Part shown: positions 16,847 through 24,364 of the stretch, in pieces | Position numbering within the stretch: the stretch's first letter is position 1 | Layout: each line of letters begins with the position of its first letter | Assembly: GCA_905234685.1 (NCBI GenBank) | Contig: CAJOIR010000003.1 | Coordinates: 10,586-74,585 of the forward strand | From: Paludibacteraceae bacterium | GTDB lineage: Bacteria > Bacteroidota > Bacteroidia > Bacteroidales > Paludibacteraceae | DNA length: 64,000 nucleotides | Direction of reading: 5' to 3' | Translations under genes and position numbers: made by a program | Notes under the pieces: generated by a model | What the model saw: the letters and a program-made list of their open reading frames with translations, nothing else | What the model was told of the DNA's origin: nothing | The model's database searches: none

Positions 16847-19699
16847 CTATCTCAGCATTGGTGGTGGGCCCATGGGCGGGCGACCGTTGTTCTCTACCAT
16901 CTCCTGCATGAAGGCGGCGTGACCTTTCGCTTTCATGTCACCCATGCGGTTGAGTTTGTATGTGAAGGTGAGCATTGCATAGGTTGGTAGTGTGTTGAAA
17001 CGTTGGTATTGCACATAGTTTTCTCCGACAGTTTGGACGATATTCTTTCTCTGGTTGAGTATATCATTGGCTTTCAGAGAGAGGGTGGCAAATCCCCATG
17101 TCTTGCTTATTGATGCATTAAGCATTATCTCGCTCAAATTGCCAAGTTGCTTGCCGTAGCCTATGCGGTCGGTATAACCTATGTCTGCAGCAATCTCCCA
17201 ATTTTTTGGCAAGTGGAATGTTAGGTCACCGGTCACAGACCAGTTGAATACGTTGCTGCGGCTTTGCGCTGTCAGGTTGTTGTGTGTGAAAGAGTAGTTG
17301 AAAATGCCATGCACTCCAAAATCCACTATCTTGTGTGTGAGCCTTAGTGTCAGGTCTTCGCCTACAGTCACGTTGCCAGTGCGGCTCTCATCGCCGAGTG
17401 TCCATGTATTCTGCTCTATCAGTTTCTCTATGTCGGCAGTTGCCATCTCTCTTGTTACGTAAGCAATACGCATGTTGTAGCCTACATTGGTGCGAGTGTG
17501 AAACTGAAGAAGTTTGTTTGCAAACGGTGTGTTATACATGAAATGAGCATAAATGGAGTAGGGAATGGTTTTGGCATTTACTGTCTGCTGATATAGTTTG
17601 CCATTCTGGTCGTAGATGCTGTTATTCACAAGCGCGTCTTTCGTGAGGTTGGCGAAGATACCGGTTGTGATACTTGAAAAACGTTGTTCGTTGTATCTGG
17701 AGTACATGAAGTTTATCCTGTGACGGAAAGCGGGTACGAGATTTAGGTTGCCGATAGTCTCATTCATTGCATTGGAGTTGTCTTTCACAGGCTCCATCTG
17801 TGTTATTGAAGGTTGCTCAGATTGACCGCGGTAACGTATGCGGGCAAACTCTTTCTTGCCGAATTTGTATTTGAATGTGACGTTTGGAGCAAAGTTATAT
17901 ACTGCCACAGTGGTATCTCTCAGTAAGCCATTGCCGTAAGTGGTTTTACTCAGAGTCTGAGATGGGTTGAAGCGGATACCTGCTGTGAGATCGAAATACT
18001 GTTCTATCCATTTGTAGTTCAGTTCAACTGACTCGGAGAAGAAAGTGTTGCTGAGTGAGTTGGAATAGTCTGCATCAAGCATCGTGTGAAGCGAGTCGTT
18101 ATACTGTTTTTTCTCCGACCAGCGGTTGCTGTGTTGAAAACGGATTGCTGTTTCAAGAAAGTGGTTGGTTTTCCATATCGGCTCTACGTATGACATTCTG
18201 ATGGCGTATGAGAGCGCATTTTGTGTTTTCAGAGTCCACTGGTTTACGGAGGCAATTGGTGTGGAGATATACGATTTGTTGTCTGACTTGTTGTGAGAGT
18301 CGCCTTTGGTATTGCTGAAATCGATATTGGTGTTGAGGGTGAGAGTGCGTCCTGGTTTTAGAAATTTGTGGTTGTAGATGAGTTGCAGTTTTGCTCCTAT
18401 GTCAGCCGACGTGCCAAGGTTATTCTGCTTGCCTACAGTGGTGGTGTCGTTGTCACGAAAATAGTCGTATGCCTTGTAAGAGTTATCGAAGTTGTGAGTA
18501 TATGATATCTCAGGTTTGAGAATTATCTTATTCATGCTGTCAACCTGAAATTCAAACTCAAGTCTTGCTTTCGCATCCCAAGTCTGTGACTGCTTTGACG
18601 ATGTGTCATTCTGCTGATAGGTATAATCGTCTGTCCACTGCTCTTTCTCTGACTTTGTGTGTGTGTCATTAAATGAATGGTTTAGTTGCATGTCACCACC
18701 GTATAGGTAGCCGTTTTTACCTGCTATATTGGTGTTGACGCCGAGATTCTCAGCCCATGTGATTCCTGAATTTTGTCCTCCCCACCAGCCTCTGCCTCTT
18801 CCAGTGCGTGGCTCATTGGTATTGTTTGCGCCTGCTATAATGGTAGTCTGGCTCTCTCCGAGCAGCAGATTGAGGAAGGCAGAGGCATTGTAGCGGAAAT
18901 CCTCACTCATGAAATTCTTGTTGTAGTCAAACCACTTGCCATTGTCGGCAATGAGATCTGCGCCTGCTCCTGCGTTGAAGTTGCCAAAGATTCCTTTCTT
19001 CTTGTTTTCTTTCAGTTTCAGGTTGATGATTCGCTCGGTGTCATCGTCTTCAAAGCCTGTAAGTTTCGCCATGTCAGACTTTTCATCTATAACCTGAATC
19101 TTGTCAATCATATCAGCAGGAATATTCTTGGTTGCTGCTTGCACATCGTTGCCGAAAAACTTCTTGCCGTCAATTCGTATGCTTGTTATTGATTCACCGT
19201 TAACTGTCACGTTGCCTTCTGAATCTACCTGCACTCCATTCATCTTCTTCAACAGGTCTTCCACCATATCCGTCTCTTGAGTCTTGTATGCTGCAGTGTT
19301 ATATTCCAGAGTGTCGCCTTTTACTGTCATCTCTGCAGCCTTTCCTGTCACCTCAACCTCTGCAAGAGCCTCCACTGTCTCCTCCAAGCGAATCGCTCTT
19401 AAGTGCATATCTTTGTCGCTGACAGTTATGGGAGTGACAACCTCTCTGTAACCTACCGACGATACTATCAGTTTATACCTGCCGTTTTTGATGTTTGAAA
19501 GCTTGAAGTTGCCATCAAAGTCAGTTTGAGCTCCTTGCACTAATGTGGAGTCGCTGCCATGATAGGAAAACAGACGAATGGTAGCCATTTCCACCAATTC
19601 GCCGCTTTGCTTGTTTTGAACATGACCGCTCAAACTATATTGCGAATAAGAAAATACAGAATATAATAGAAAAAACAGACAGAATACTTTCCTTTTCAT
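16847..19699 (-). CDS. TonB-dependent receptor-like outer-membrane protein with carboxypeptidase-regulatory-like domain
   Basis: This 950-residue protein has a signal peptide (MKRKVFCLFFLLYSVFSYSQ), a carboxypeptidase-regulatory-like beta-sandwich at about 22-105 (LSGHVQNKQSGELVEMATIRL), a plug-like domain at about 115-230 (DLLKKMNGVQVDSEG, TSIRIDGKKFFGNDVQAA) and a long beta-barrel. This is the outer membrane beta-barrel family found in many Bacteroidota, related to TonB-dependent receptors; its substrate is unknown. The tail is Pro/Met-rich (GRPPMGPPPMLR) instead of ending in an aromatic residue. The frame extends upstream over the next gene, so 19699 is taken as start. No SusD partner is adjacent. 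Confidence 0.9.
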   Translation of the reverse strand: MKRKVFCLFFLLYSVFSYSQYSLSGHVQNKQSGELVEMATIRLFSYHGSDSTLVQGAQTDFDGNFKLSNIKNGRYKLIVSSVGYREVVTPITVSDKDMHLRAIRLEETVEALAEVEVTGKAAEMTVKGDTLEYNTAAYKTQETDMVEDLLKKMNGVQVDSEGNVTVNGESITSIRIDGKKFFGNDVQAATKNIPADMIDKIQVIDEKSDMAKLTGFEDDDTERIINLKLKENKKKGIFGNFNAGAGADLIADNGKWFDYNKNFMSEDFRYNASAFLNLLLGESQTTIIAGANNTNEPRTGRGRGWWGGQNSGITWAENLGVNTNIAGKNGYLYGGDMQLNHSFNDTHTKSEKEQWTDDYTYQQNDTSSKQSQTWDAKARLEFEFQVDSMNKIILKPEISYTHNFDNSYKAYDYFRDNDTTTVGKQNNLGTSADIGAKLQLIYNHKFLKPGRTLTLNTNIDFSNTKGDSHNKSDNKSYISTPIASVNQWTLKTQNALSYAIRMSYVEPIWKTNHFLETAIRFQHSNRWSEKKQYNDSLHTMLDADYSNSLSNTFFSESVELNYKWIEQYFDLTAGIRFNPSQTLSKTTYGNGLLRDTTVAVYNFAPNVTFKYKFGKKEFARIRYRGQSEQPSITQMEPVKDNSNAMNETIGNLNLVPAFRHRINFMYSRYNEQRFSSITTGIFANLTKDALVNNSIYDQNGKLYQQTVNAKTIPYSIYAHFMYNTPFANKLLQFHTRTNVGYNMRIAYVTREMATADIEKLIEQNTWTLGDESRTGNVTVGEDLTLRLTHKIVDFGVHGIFNYSFTHNNLTAQSRSNVFNWSVTGDLTFHLPKNWEIAADIGYTDRIGYGKQLGNLSEIMLNASISKTWGFATLSLKANDILNQRKNIVQTVGENYVQYQRFNTLPTYAMLTFTYKLNRMGDMKAKGHAAFMQEMVENNGRPPMGPPPMLR

Positions 19700-19760
19700 A
19701 AGACTAAATGCTGATATGTTAATTATTTTAAACATCACAATAATTGTGCCAAGAAATGTT

Positions 19761-19790
19761 TTTGCATATAAAAATAAATTTGTATCTTTG
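19761..19790 (+). promoter_or_regulatory. Promoter of the dksA-like-lspA operon
   Basis: TTTG at 19761-19764 and TATCTTTG at 19783-19790 with 18 bases between them, 36 bases before the ATG at 19826. Confidence 0.75.
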
Positions 19791-19825
19791 CAACCTACAA
19801 TCAAAACAACTAAACCGCATTTGTT

Positions 19826-20203
19826 ATGGCAGAGAAGACACGTTATTCTGACGAAGAACTTGAAGAATTTCGTCAGTTGATAAATGAGAAGTTGGCAAAA
19901 GCCAAAGCCGAGTATGAGAATCTTCGCCAGATGGTAGCAGGAGAAGGCAACGATGTAAATGATACGTCGCCTACATTCAAAGTGCTTGAAGAGGGTGCTT
20001 CGGTTTTGAACAAAGAGGAAATGGGCAGACTTGCGCAACGTCAGATGAAGTATATTCAGAATTTGCAGGCTGCGTTAATCCGCATCGAAAACAAAACCTA
20101 TGGCATCTGTCGTGTTACAGGCAAACTCATTCCTAAAGAGCGTCTGCGCGCTGTGCCTCATGCCACTTTAAGTATCGAGGCCAAAGAAGGCAAGGTGAAG
20201 TAG
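19826..20203 (+). CDS. DksA/TraR-family protein with degenerate zinc finger
   Basis: This 125-residue protein has a helical N-terminal part with two acidic-basic helices and the C-terminal DksA/TraR signature region TYGICRVTGKLIPKERL at residues 91-107. DksA proteins bind RNA polymerase through the secondary channel and tune initiation with ppGpp. The four-cysteine zinc site is reduced to a single cysteine (C95), as in the Bacteroidota version. It is followed after 4 bases by lspA and then a DUF4296 lipoprotein, a conserved Bacteroidota order. Confidence 0.92.
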   Translation: MAEKTRYSDEELEEFRQLINEKLAKAKAEYENLRQMVAGEGNDVNDTSPTFKVLEEGASVLNKEEMGRLAQRQMKYIQNLQAALIRIENKTYGICRVTGKLIPKERLRAVPHATLSIEAKEGKVK

Positions 20204-20207
20204 TATT

Positions 20208-20825
20208 ATGGCTAATACTCTTTCATCTAAATCGCAGGCATGGCTCGTGGCTGGAATAATAACGCTGGTGTTGGTGATTGACCAATGCCTCAAGTTTTAT
20301 GTCAAACTCAACTTCACCCTCGGTGAGGCGCATGAGATATTACCTTGGTTTAAGATATGCTTTGTTGAAAACAACGGCATGGCATTCGGCATAGAGTGGT
20401 TTGACAAACTTTTTCTCACCTTATTCCGTATTCTGGCAGTCGGGCTTTTCTGCTGGTATATGCACAAGCTCATTCATAAAGACAATACGAGAATAGGTTA
20501 TCTTGTCATGGTAGCATTGATTACTGCCGGAGCCTTGGGTAATATTATCGACTGCCTGTTTTACGGACTTGTTTTCTCCGAGTCGACGCCGTTGACAGTT
20601 GCTACACTCTTTCCTGATGCCGGCGGTTATGCTTCGTTTTTTTACGGCAGGGTGGTGGATATGCTCTATTTTCCTCTGATTCACAACTCTGCAGGTGAGA
20701 CTGTCTTCTTTCGCCCTGTATTCAACTTCGCAGACTCTTGCATAACAGTGGCAGTGATAGCAGTCTTGCTTTTCTATTCAAAAGATCTGAATCGCTCTCT
20801 GAGTAAAGAGGATGAGAAATCTTGA
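20208..20825 (+). CDS. lspA: Lipoprotein signal peptidase (signal peptidase II)
   Basis: This 205-residue inner-membrane aspartyl protease cleaves lipoprotein signal peptides. The catalytic aspartates are visible in GNIIDCLFYG (D115) and FNFADSC (D176), with DQCLKFYVK and NNGMAFG upstream and GRVVDMLYF between them. The extra loop before GRVVDM makes it longer than the E. coli enzyme (about 164 residues), as is usual in Bacteroidota. It overlaps the start of the DUF4296 gene by 14 bases. The window encodes several lipoproteins that would be its substrates. Confidence 0.97.
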   Translation: MANTLSSKSQAWLVAGIITLVLVIDQCLKFYVKLNFTLGEAHEILPWFKICFVENNGMAFGIEWFDKLFLTLFRILAVGLFCWYMHKLIHKDNTRIGYLVMVALITAGALGNIIDCLFYGLVFSESTPLTVATLFPDAGGYASFFYGRVVDMLYFPLIHNSAGETVFFRPVFNFADSCITVAVIAVLLFYSKDLNRSLSKEDEKS

Positions 20826-21387
20826 AAAAATACTGCTTCTTTCTCTATTCTGCTGTTTGCTCTGCTCTTGTGTCTGGCGACCTGACAATGTGCTAAGTAA
20901 GCGTCAGATGCGTGAGTTGTTATATGACTTGCATAAGACAGATGGGGTGGTTTATGTCATGGGTTGCAACTACAACCGTGATGATGAACTCAACAAATAC
21001 TATCTCTATACTCTAGAAAAACATGGTGTGACGCAGTCACAATTTGATTCTTCTCTTGTCTGGTATACAGACAATCCAAAACGTTTCAACAAGATTTATC
21101 CTCCTGTCATTAAGCGTTTACAGGAGGAATACGACTCTTTTGCATGGCTTGACACAAAGAAAAACAAAAAGAGAGTCAAGCCTTCCGACATTCCGCCTTA
21201 CAACCTTGACAGTCTTTATGAAGTGAATCGCAACGGATTGAAAAACAACCTGCATATAGCAGCATTCGACTCTCTGCAGCGCGATACTACTCTCTATTAT
21301 ATTTTCCCACAGGAAACTATCGACAGTCTGTCGTTAGTGACGACTCATTATTCCGATTCTGTGAAATCTTCAGGCAGCCACTCATAG
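20812..21387 (+). CDS. DUF4296 lipoprotein
   Basis: A 191-residue lipoprotein (lipobox LLCSC near residue 20) of the DUF4296 family, with the core RQMRELLYDLHKTDGVVYV and QSQFDSSLVWYTDNPKRF. The family occurs after lspA in Bacteroidota and its function is unknown. Here the start lies inside the end of lspA. Its end overlaps the end of the convergent beta-helix gene by 40 bases, so no terminator separates the two operons. Confidence 0.9.
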   Translation: MRNLEKILLLSLFCCLLCSCVWRPDNVLSKRQMRELLYDLHKTDGVVYVMGCNYNRDDELNKYYLYTLEKHGVTQSQFDSSLVWYTDNPKRFNKIYPPVIKRLQEEYDSFAWLDTKKNKKRVKPSDIPPYNLDSLYEVNRNGLKNNLHIAAFDSLQRDTTLYYIFPQETIDSLSLVTTHYSDSVKSSGSHS

Positions 21388-22820
21388 CAGCCTGCGTCAG
21401 GTTTGCCGTCTTCAAGTCGGTTGTTGCCATAGCGGTCAAGAGGATATTTTACCGCTGTCAGTGAGTCGGCGATATCGCGCGCCGGTGACACTGAATCGAG
21501 ATGGAAATCATAGTATGTGCCTTCTTCGCGGCTGAAATATGTGCGGGTGAATACGGTATCTGTATCCTGCTCATAGTAGTTATTTGGATAAAGAGTTGTA
21601 TTCAGGGTGTCATTTCTGAGGAAATTGTTTTTGAAAACACCTTCATATCTGTCTGGAAGAGCAGTGGCGATGACGATATTCTGTTTCCTCCAGCCGCTGA
21701 TGATGTTGTTTGTAAATACGGCTTCCGTGCGCACTTGATTCTTGCTCAAATCGTTGATATATACCGCAGCAGCGTCTTCTCTGCCTACCGAATGGATTGA
21801 TACGCGCTCTTTCTTGTCGTTGAAATAGTTGGCAATGGTGTTGTGAACAAAAGTGTGTTTGCCACCGACTAAATATACGCAGTGATCAGCCGTGTTGCTT
21901 ATCTCGGTATTCACTATTTCCGAATTCATATTTTGCACTACCAAGCCGTATGCCGAGAAGTTGTGCAGACGCGAGTTGGTGATATGCAGCGTTGAGAGGT
22001 TGCTTGTCTTTTCCGATTGGCAGAAAATTCCAACCATGCCGCTATGAATGTCAAGATAATTGATCTCGTATTTCATCGTTGATGGCATGTCGGCTGACTG
22101 AAGAATGAAGATGCCACCCCATTTGCCTGATGCGTAGTCGTATGGTATGTCGCGCAATATATTGTCAAAACGGTCACCACGGAAAACCACAGGTTGCTCA
22201 AGCGTGCCCTCAACTTGCAGATTGCCAAGGAATATCATCACTGCATTGTCATGCATATAGAATTTGCTGCCTTGCTTTATTGTGGCATTGGCGGCAACGA
22301 TGACTGTGTCGAATACAAGGTAAGGCTTGCCTCCTCCCAGTGTCACCTTCAATCCTCTCAGCGTGTCTTTTCTGAGTATCTCAACGTCTTGACCGTATGC
22401 CTCCAAGTGAAGCCATTGCTGCATGCCGTTAACGTTGAAACATACCGAGTCTTCTATCAAAACAGGTGAAGTGTTGTCTTGTGGATCTATATATGCCTTG
22501 ACAAACACAAACAGACTGTCGCCTCCGCGAAGTGTCAGATTGCGAATGTTTTCCAACTTAGGCTCTCCGTCAATGTTGAACTTGAATCTGCTGCCTGCTG
22601 ATGCGTTTACCGACTCAATCTGCACTGCCTCACGCTGCCTGTTGTATATCATCACCACTCGAGTTGTGCTGCCTTGCTCTGTGAAGACAGTATCAAACCT
22701 CAGCGTGTCGGCTGAGAATTCGATTCTGGCAGAAGGGTCGTTTGTCAGGCGGTCTTCACAACTGCTTGCAAGAAGGGCAATTACGAGACAGAAAAACAAT
22801 ATGGCATGCAGTTGTCTCAT
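21348..22820 (-). CDS. Lipoprotein with right-handed beta-helix repeats
   Basis: A 490-residue lipoprotein (lipobox LLASSC, Cys about residue 21). The middle part (about 160-400) is made of short repeating strands with Asn/His/Ile ladders (LDIHSGMVGIFCQSEKTSN, NSRLHNFSAYGLVVQN, NTEISNTADHCVYLVGG), the pattern of a parallel beta-helix. Related proteins are found across Bacteroidales; such helices often bind or cut polysaccharides, but no catalytic site is evident. It is the last gene of an operon: its start overlaps the PorT-like stop by 4 bases. Confidence 0.85.
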   Translation of the reverse strand: MRQLHAILFFCLVIALLASSCEDRLTNDPSARIEFSADTLRFDTVFTEQGSTTRVVMIYNRQREAVQIESVNASAGSRFKFNIDGEPKLENIRNLTLRGGDSLFVFVKAYIDPQDNTSPVLIEDSVCFNVNGMQQWLHLEAYGQDVEILRKDTLRGLKVTLGGGKPYLVFDTVIVAANATIKQGSKFYMHDNAVMIFLGNLQVEGTLEQPVVFRGDRFDNILRDIPYDYASGKWGGIFILQSADMPSTMKYEINYLDIHSGMVGIFCQSEKTSNLSTLHITNSRLHNFSAYGLVVQNMNSEIVNTEISNTADHCVYLVGGKHTFVHNTIANYFNDKKERVSIHSVGREDAAAVYINDLSKNQVRTEAVFTNNIISGWRKQNIVIATALPDRYEGVFKNNFLRNDTLNTTLYPNNYYEQDTDTVFTRTYFSREEGTYYDFHLDSVSPARDIADSLTAVKYPLDRYGNNRLEDGKPDAGCYEWLPEDFTESE

Positions 22821-23503
22821 TCGAAGTTAAAACTGAGGGTAAGCTGATGGTTAATCAAACCTGCCAGAGAAGTGTGGAATATCTTCTTGTCGGGGTCAAC
22901 CGAAGTGCCGATAGGTTGTGCTAAAGCGTCAAGAAATCCGATGCTGTATGTCAACTGCGGGCAGAGTTTGAACCATGGGAAATAGAAGTCACAACCTGCG
23001 CCGACCTCCACAAAGCAATCAACAACCTTCTGCCTGATAGGGTCTTTCTCGTTTCTTGACATGCACTCGAATCTTGCTCCCCCGCCACCTATCAGATAAG
23101 GTCTGTAGTTTCTCTCGCGCTCAGCCGACCATTTGAGAAGCAAAGGGATGGTTATTGGCAACGATGTAGTAGCATAATAGCGGTCATCGCCTGTAGAAGG
23201 CTCGGCGTGATAGGTTACTGTAGGCGCGCCGAAATGGAGACTCGGTGTCAACCTCAGATTTAGATGCCGGCTTAGTCTCACATCGGTGATGAAGCCAACA
23301 GAGAAGCCAGGTGTGAGACTGCTCACGCGCGCATGATACTCCTTGCCGTCTATCGGATCAACTATTGTCGGAGTGGCAAAACTCATGAAGTTCAGGCCAA
23401 GCGAGAACCCGAAATGAACAGGTTTCTCATCGGCATAAGGGCGGTTTTGCGCCTGAATACCAATGGCAAGCAGTGTGAATAATATGAATACAAGTCTTTT
23501 CAA
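22817..23503 (-). CDS. PorT-family outer-membrane protein
   Basis: A 228-residue protein with a signal peptide (MKRLVFILFTLLAIGIQAQ) and alternating strands of an eight-stranded barrel, ending LTLSFNFE. The early KPVHFGFSLGLNFMSF segment and overall length match PorT-family proteins. PorT of Porphyromonas gingivalis is needed for type IX secretion, but the family also occurs in species without that system, and no other secretion genes are present here. It overlaps aroQ (4 bases) and the beta-helix gene (4 bases), so all three are translated from one message. Confidence 0.85.
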   Translation of the reverse strand: MKRLVFILFTLLAIGIQAQNRPYADEKPVHFGFSLGLNFMSFATPTIVDPIDGKEYHARVSSLTPGFSVGFITDVRLSRHLNLRLTPSLHFGAPTVTYHAEPSTGDDRYYATTSLPITIPLLLKWSAERERNYRPYLIGGGGARFECMSRNEKDPIRQKVVDCFVEVGAGCDFYFPWFKLCPQLTYSIGFLDALAQPIGTSVDPDKKIFHTSLAGLINHQLTLSFNFE

Positions 23504-23925
23504 CTCTTCTTTTCAATAAAATATCTGACGGCTTTTCCGTAACTGTCCAATCCGAAGCCGCTTATTGTCGTCGCGCATACGTCACTTAGCATACTAATCT
23601 TGCGAAATGGCTCGCGATTCACGATATCCGTCATGTGGACTTCTACTACAGGCGTTGTGATTGCAGCCACTGCGTCGCGAATAGCTACCGATGTATGCGT
23701 GTAACCCGCAGCATTCAGTATGATGCCGTCTGCCTCGAAACCAGTCTCTTGAAGCCAGTCTATCAGGTCGCCTTCATGGTTGCTCTGCATGTACTCAAAG
23801 TCGATGTCGGGGTAGGCGGCGCTCAATTCCTCCATATATTCTTCCATCGTGCGAGTGCCGTAAAGTTGCGGCTCACGCAACCCGAGAAGATTCATATTTG
23901 GACCATTGATGATAACTATGCGCAT
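23500..23925 (-). CDS. aroQ: 3-dehydroquinate dehydratase, type II
   Basis: This 141-residue enzyme dehydrates 3-dehydroquinate in the shikimate pathway. It shows INGPNMNLLGLREPQLYG at 5-22 with the catalytic Tyr, NHEGDLIDWLQ near 49-59, LNAAGYTHTSVAIRDAV near 75-91 and the HMTDIVNREPFRK stretch. Length is normal for the dodecameric type II enzyme. It is the first gene of a three-gene operon with two envelope proteins. Confidence 0.96.
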   Translation of the reverse strand: MRIVIINGPNMNLLGLREPQLYGTRTMEEYMEELSAAYPDIDFEYMQSNHEGDLIDWLQETGFEADGIILNAAGYTHTSVAIRDAVAAITTPVVEVHMTDIVNREPFRKISMLSDVCATTISGFGLDSYGKAVRYFIEKKS

Positions 23926-23959
23926 TGTTTCTTTCGCGTTTTTTGTACCTTACAGCCTG

Positions 23960-23988
23960 CAAAGATACGAATTTATTTGGAATATGCA
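23960..23988 (-). promoter_or_regulatory. Promoter of aroQ-porT-like operon
   Basis: TATCTTTG on the minus strand (23967-23960), about 35 bases before the aroQ ATG. The -33 region is weaker (ATTGC near 23988). The promoter abuts the repeat element that begins at 23999. Confidence 0.6.
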
Positions 23989-23998
23989 ATGCATAACC

Positions 23999-24229
23999 TT
24001 GCATTGTTGCACATAAAAGAATACGGATACTCTCTGCGGTTTTTCGGAAAAACATATCAACTTTTCGAAAATCCGTATCAACTTTTCCGGGTTTTACCCC
24101 CAAAAAACGGGGAGAAAAATGAATCGGTTTGTAGGGGGTTAATAGGGTTTCTAATAATTTATATATATATTCTTTTCTTTTCGCGCGCACGCCTGAACGC
24201 AGTTTTTATGCAACTTTGCAACAATGCAA
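23999..24229. repeat. 231-bp intergenic element with 13-bp inverted ends
   Basis: TTGCATTGTTGCA (23999-24011) and TGCAACAATGCAA (24217-24229) are perfect inverted copies. Between them lie two near-direct copies of ATATCAACTTTTC / GTATCAACTTTTC (about 24055-24096), a run of C and A, an AT stretch (TTTATATATATAT) and a GC patch (TCGCGCGCACGC). No frame in it looks coding. The shape fits a miniature mobile element or a structured non-coding element; only other copies would prove it. It fills half of the 439-base gap before the DUF4139 gene. Confidence 0.55.
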
Positions 24230-24300
24230 CAGAAAGCACTTTTTTGCATATTGACAAAGTTCTTCGAAACCCTGATATAGATTTGTTTTTCATCGTTGTT

Positions 24301-24316
24301 TGGCACAGTGTTTGCC
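24301..24316 (+). promoter_or_regulatory. Sigma-54 (-24/-12) promoter of the DUF4139-TonB receptor operon
   Basis: TGGCACAGTGTTTGCC matches the sigma-54 consensus (TGGCAC, five bases, TTGC) with the GG and GC doublets 12 bases apart. The predicted start is near 24327, 38 bases before the ATG at 24365. No TAnnTTTG promoter is seen closer to the gene. Confidence 0.75.
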
Positions 24317-24364
24317 ATAAAAAATATGATAAGACATTTTATTAACCCTTAAAATTTTCGGATT

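Noticed and set aside
16847..20038. Long frame to 20038 for the TonB-receptor-like gene (1063 residues)
   Set aside because: The extra 113 residues overlap the dksA-like gene and its promoter; a clean signal peptide starts at 19699.
22817..23503. PorT-like gene as proof of a type IX secretion system
   Set aside because: No other por/gld/spr genes or CTD-tagged proteins are in the window, and PorT-like proteins occur without that system.
23635..24345. 236-codon plus-strand frame over aroQ and the intergenic element
   Set aside because: It is antisense to aroQ, begins inside it, and runs through repeats; aroQ is clearly the real gene.
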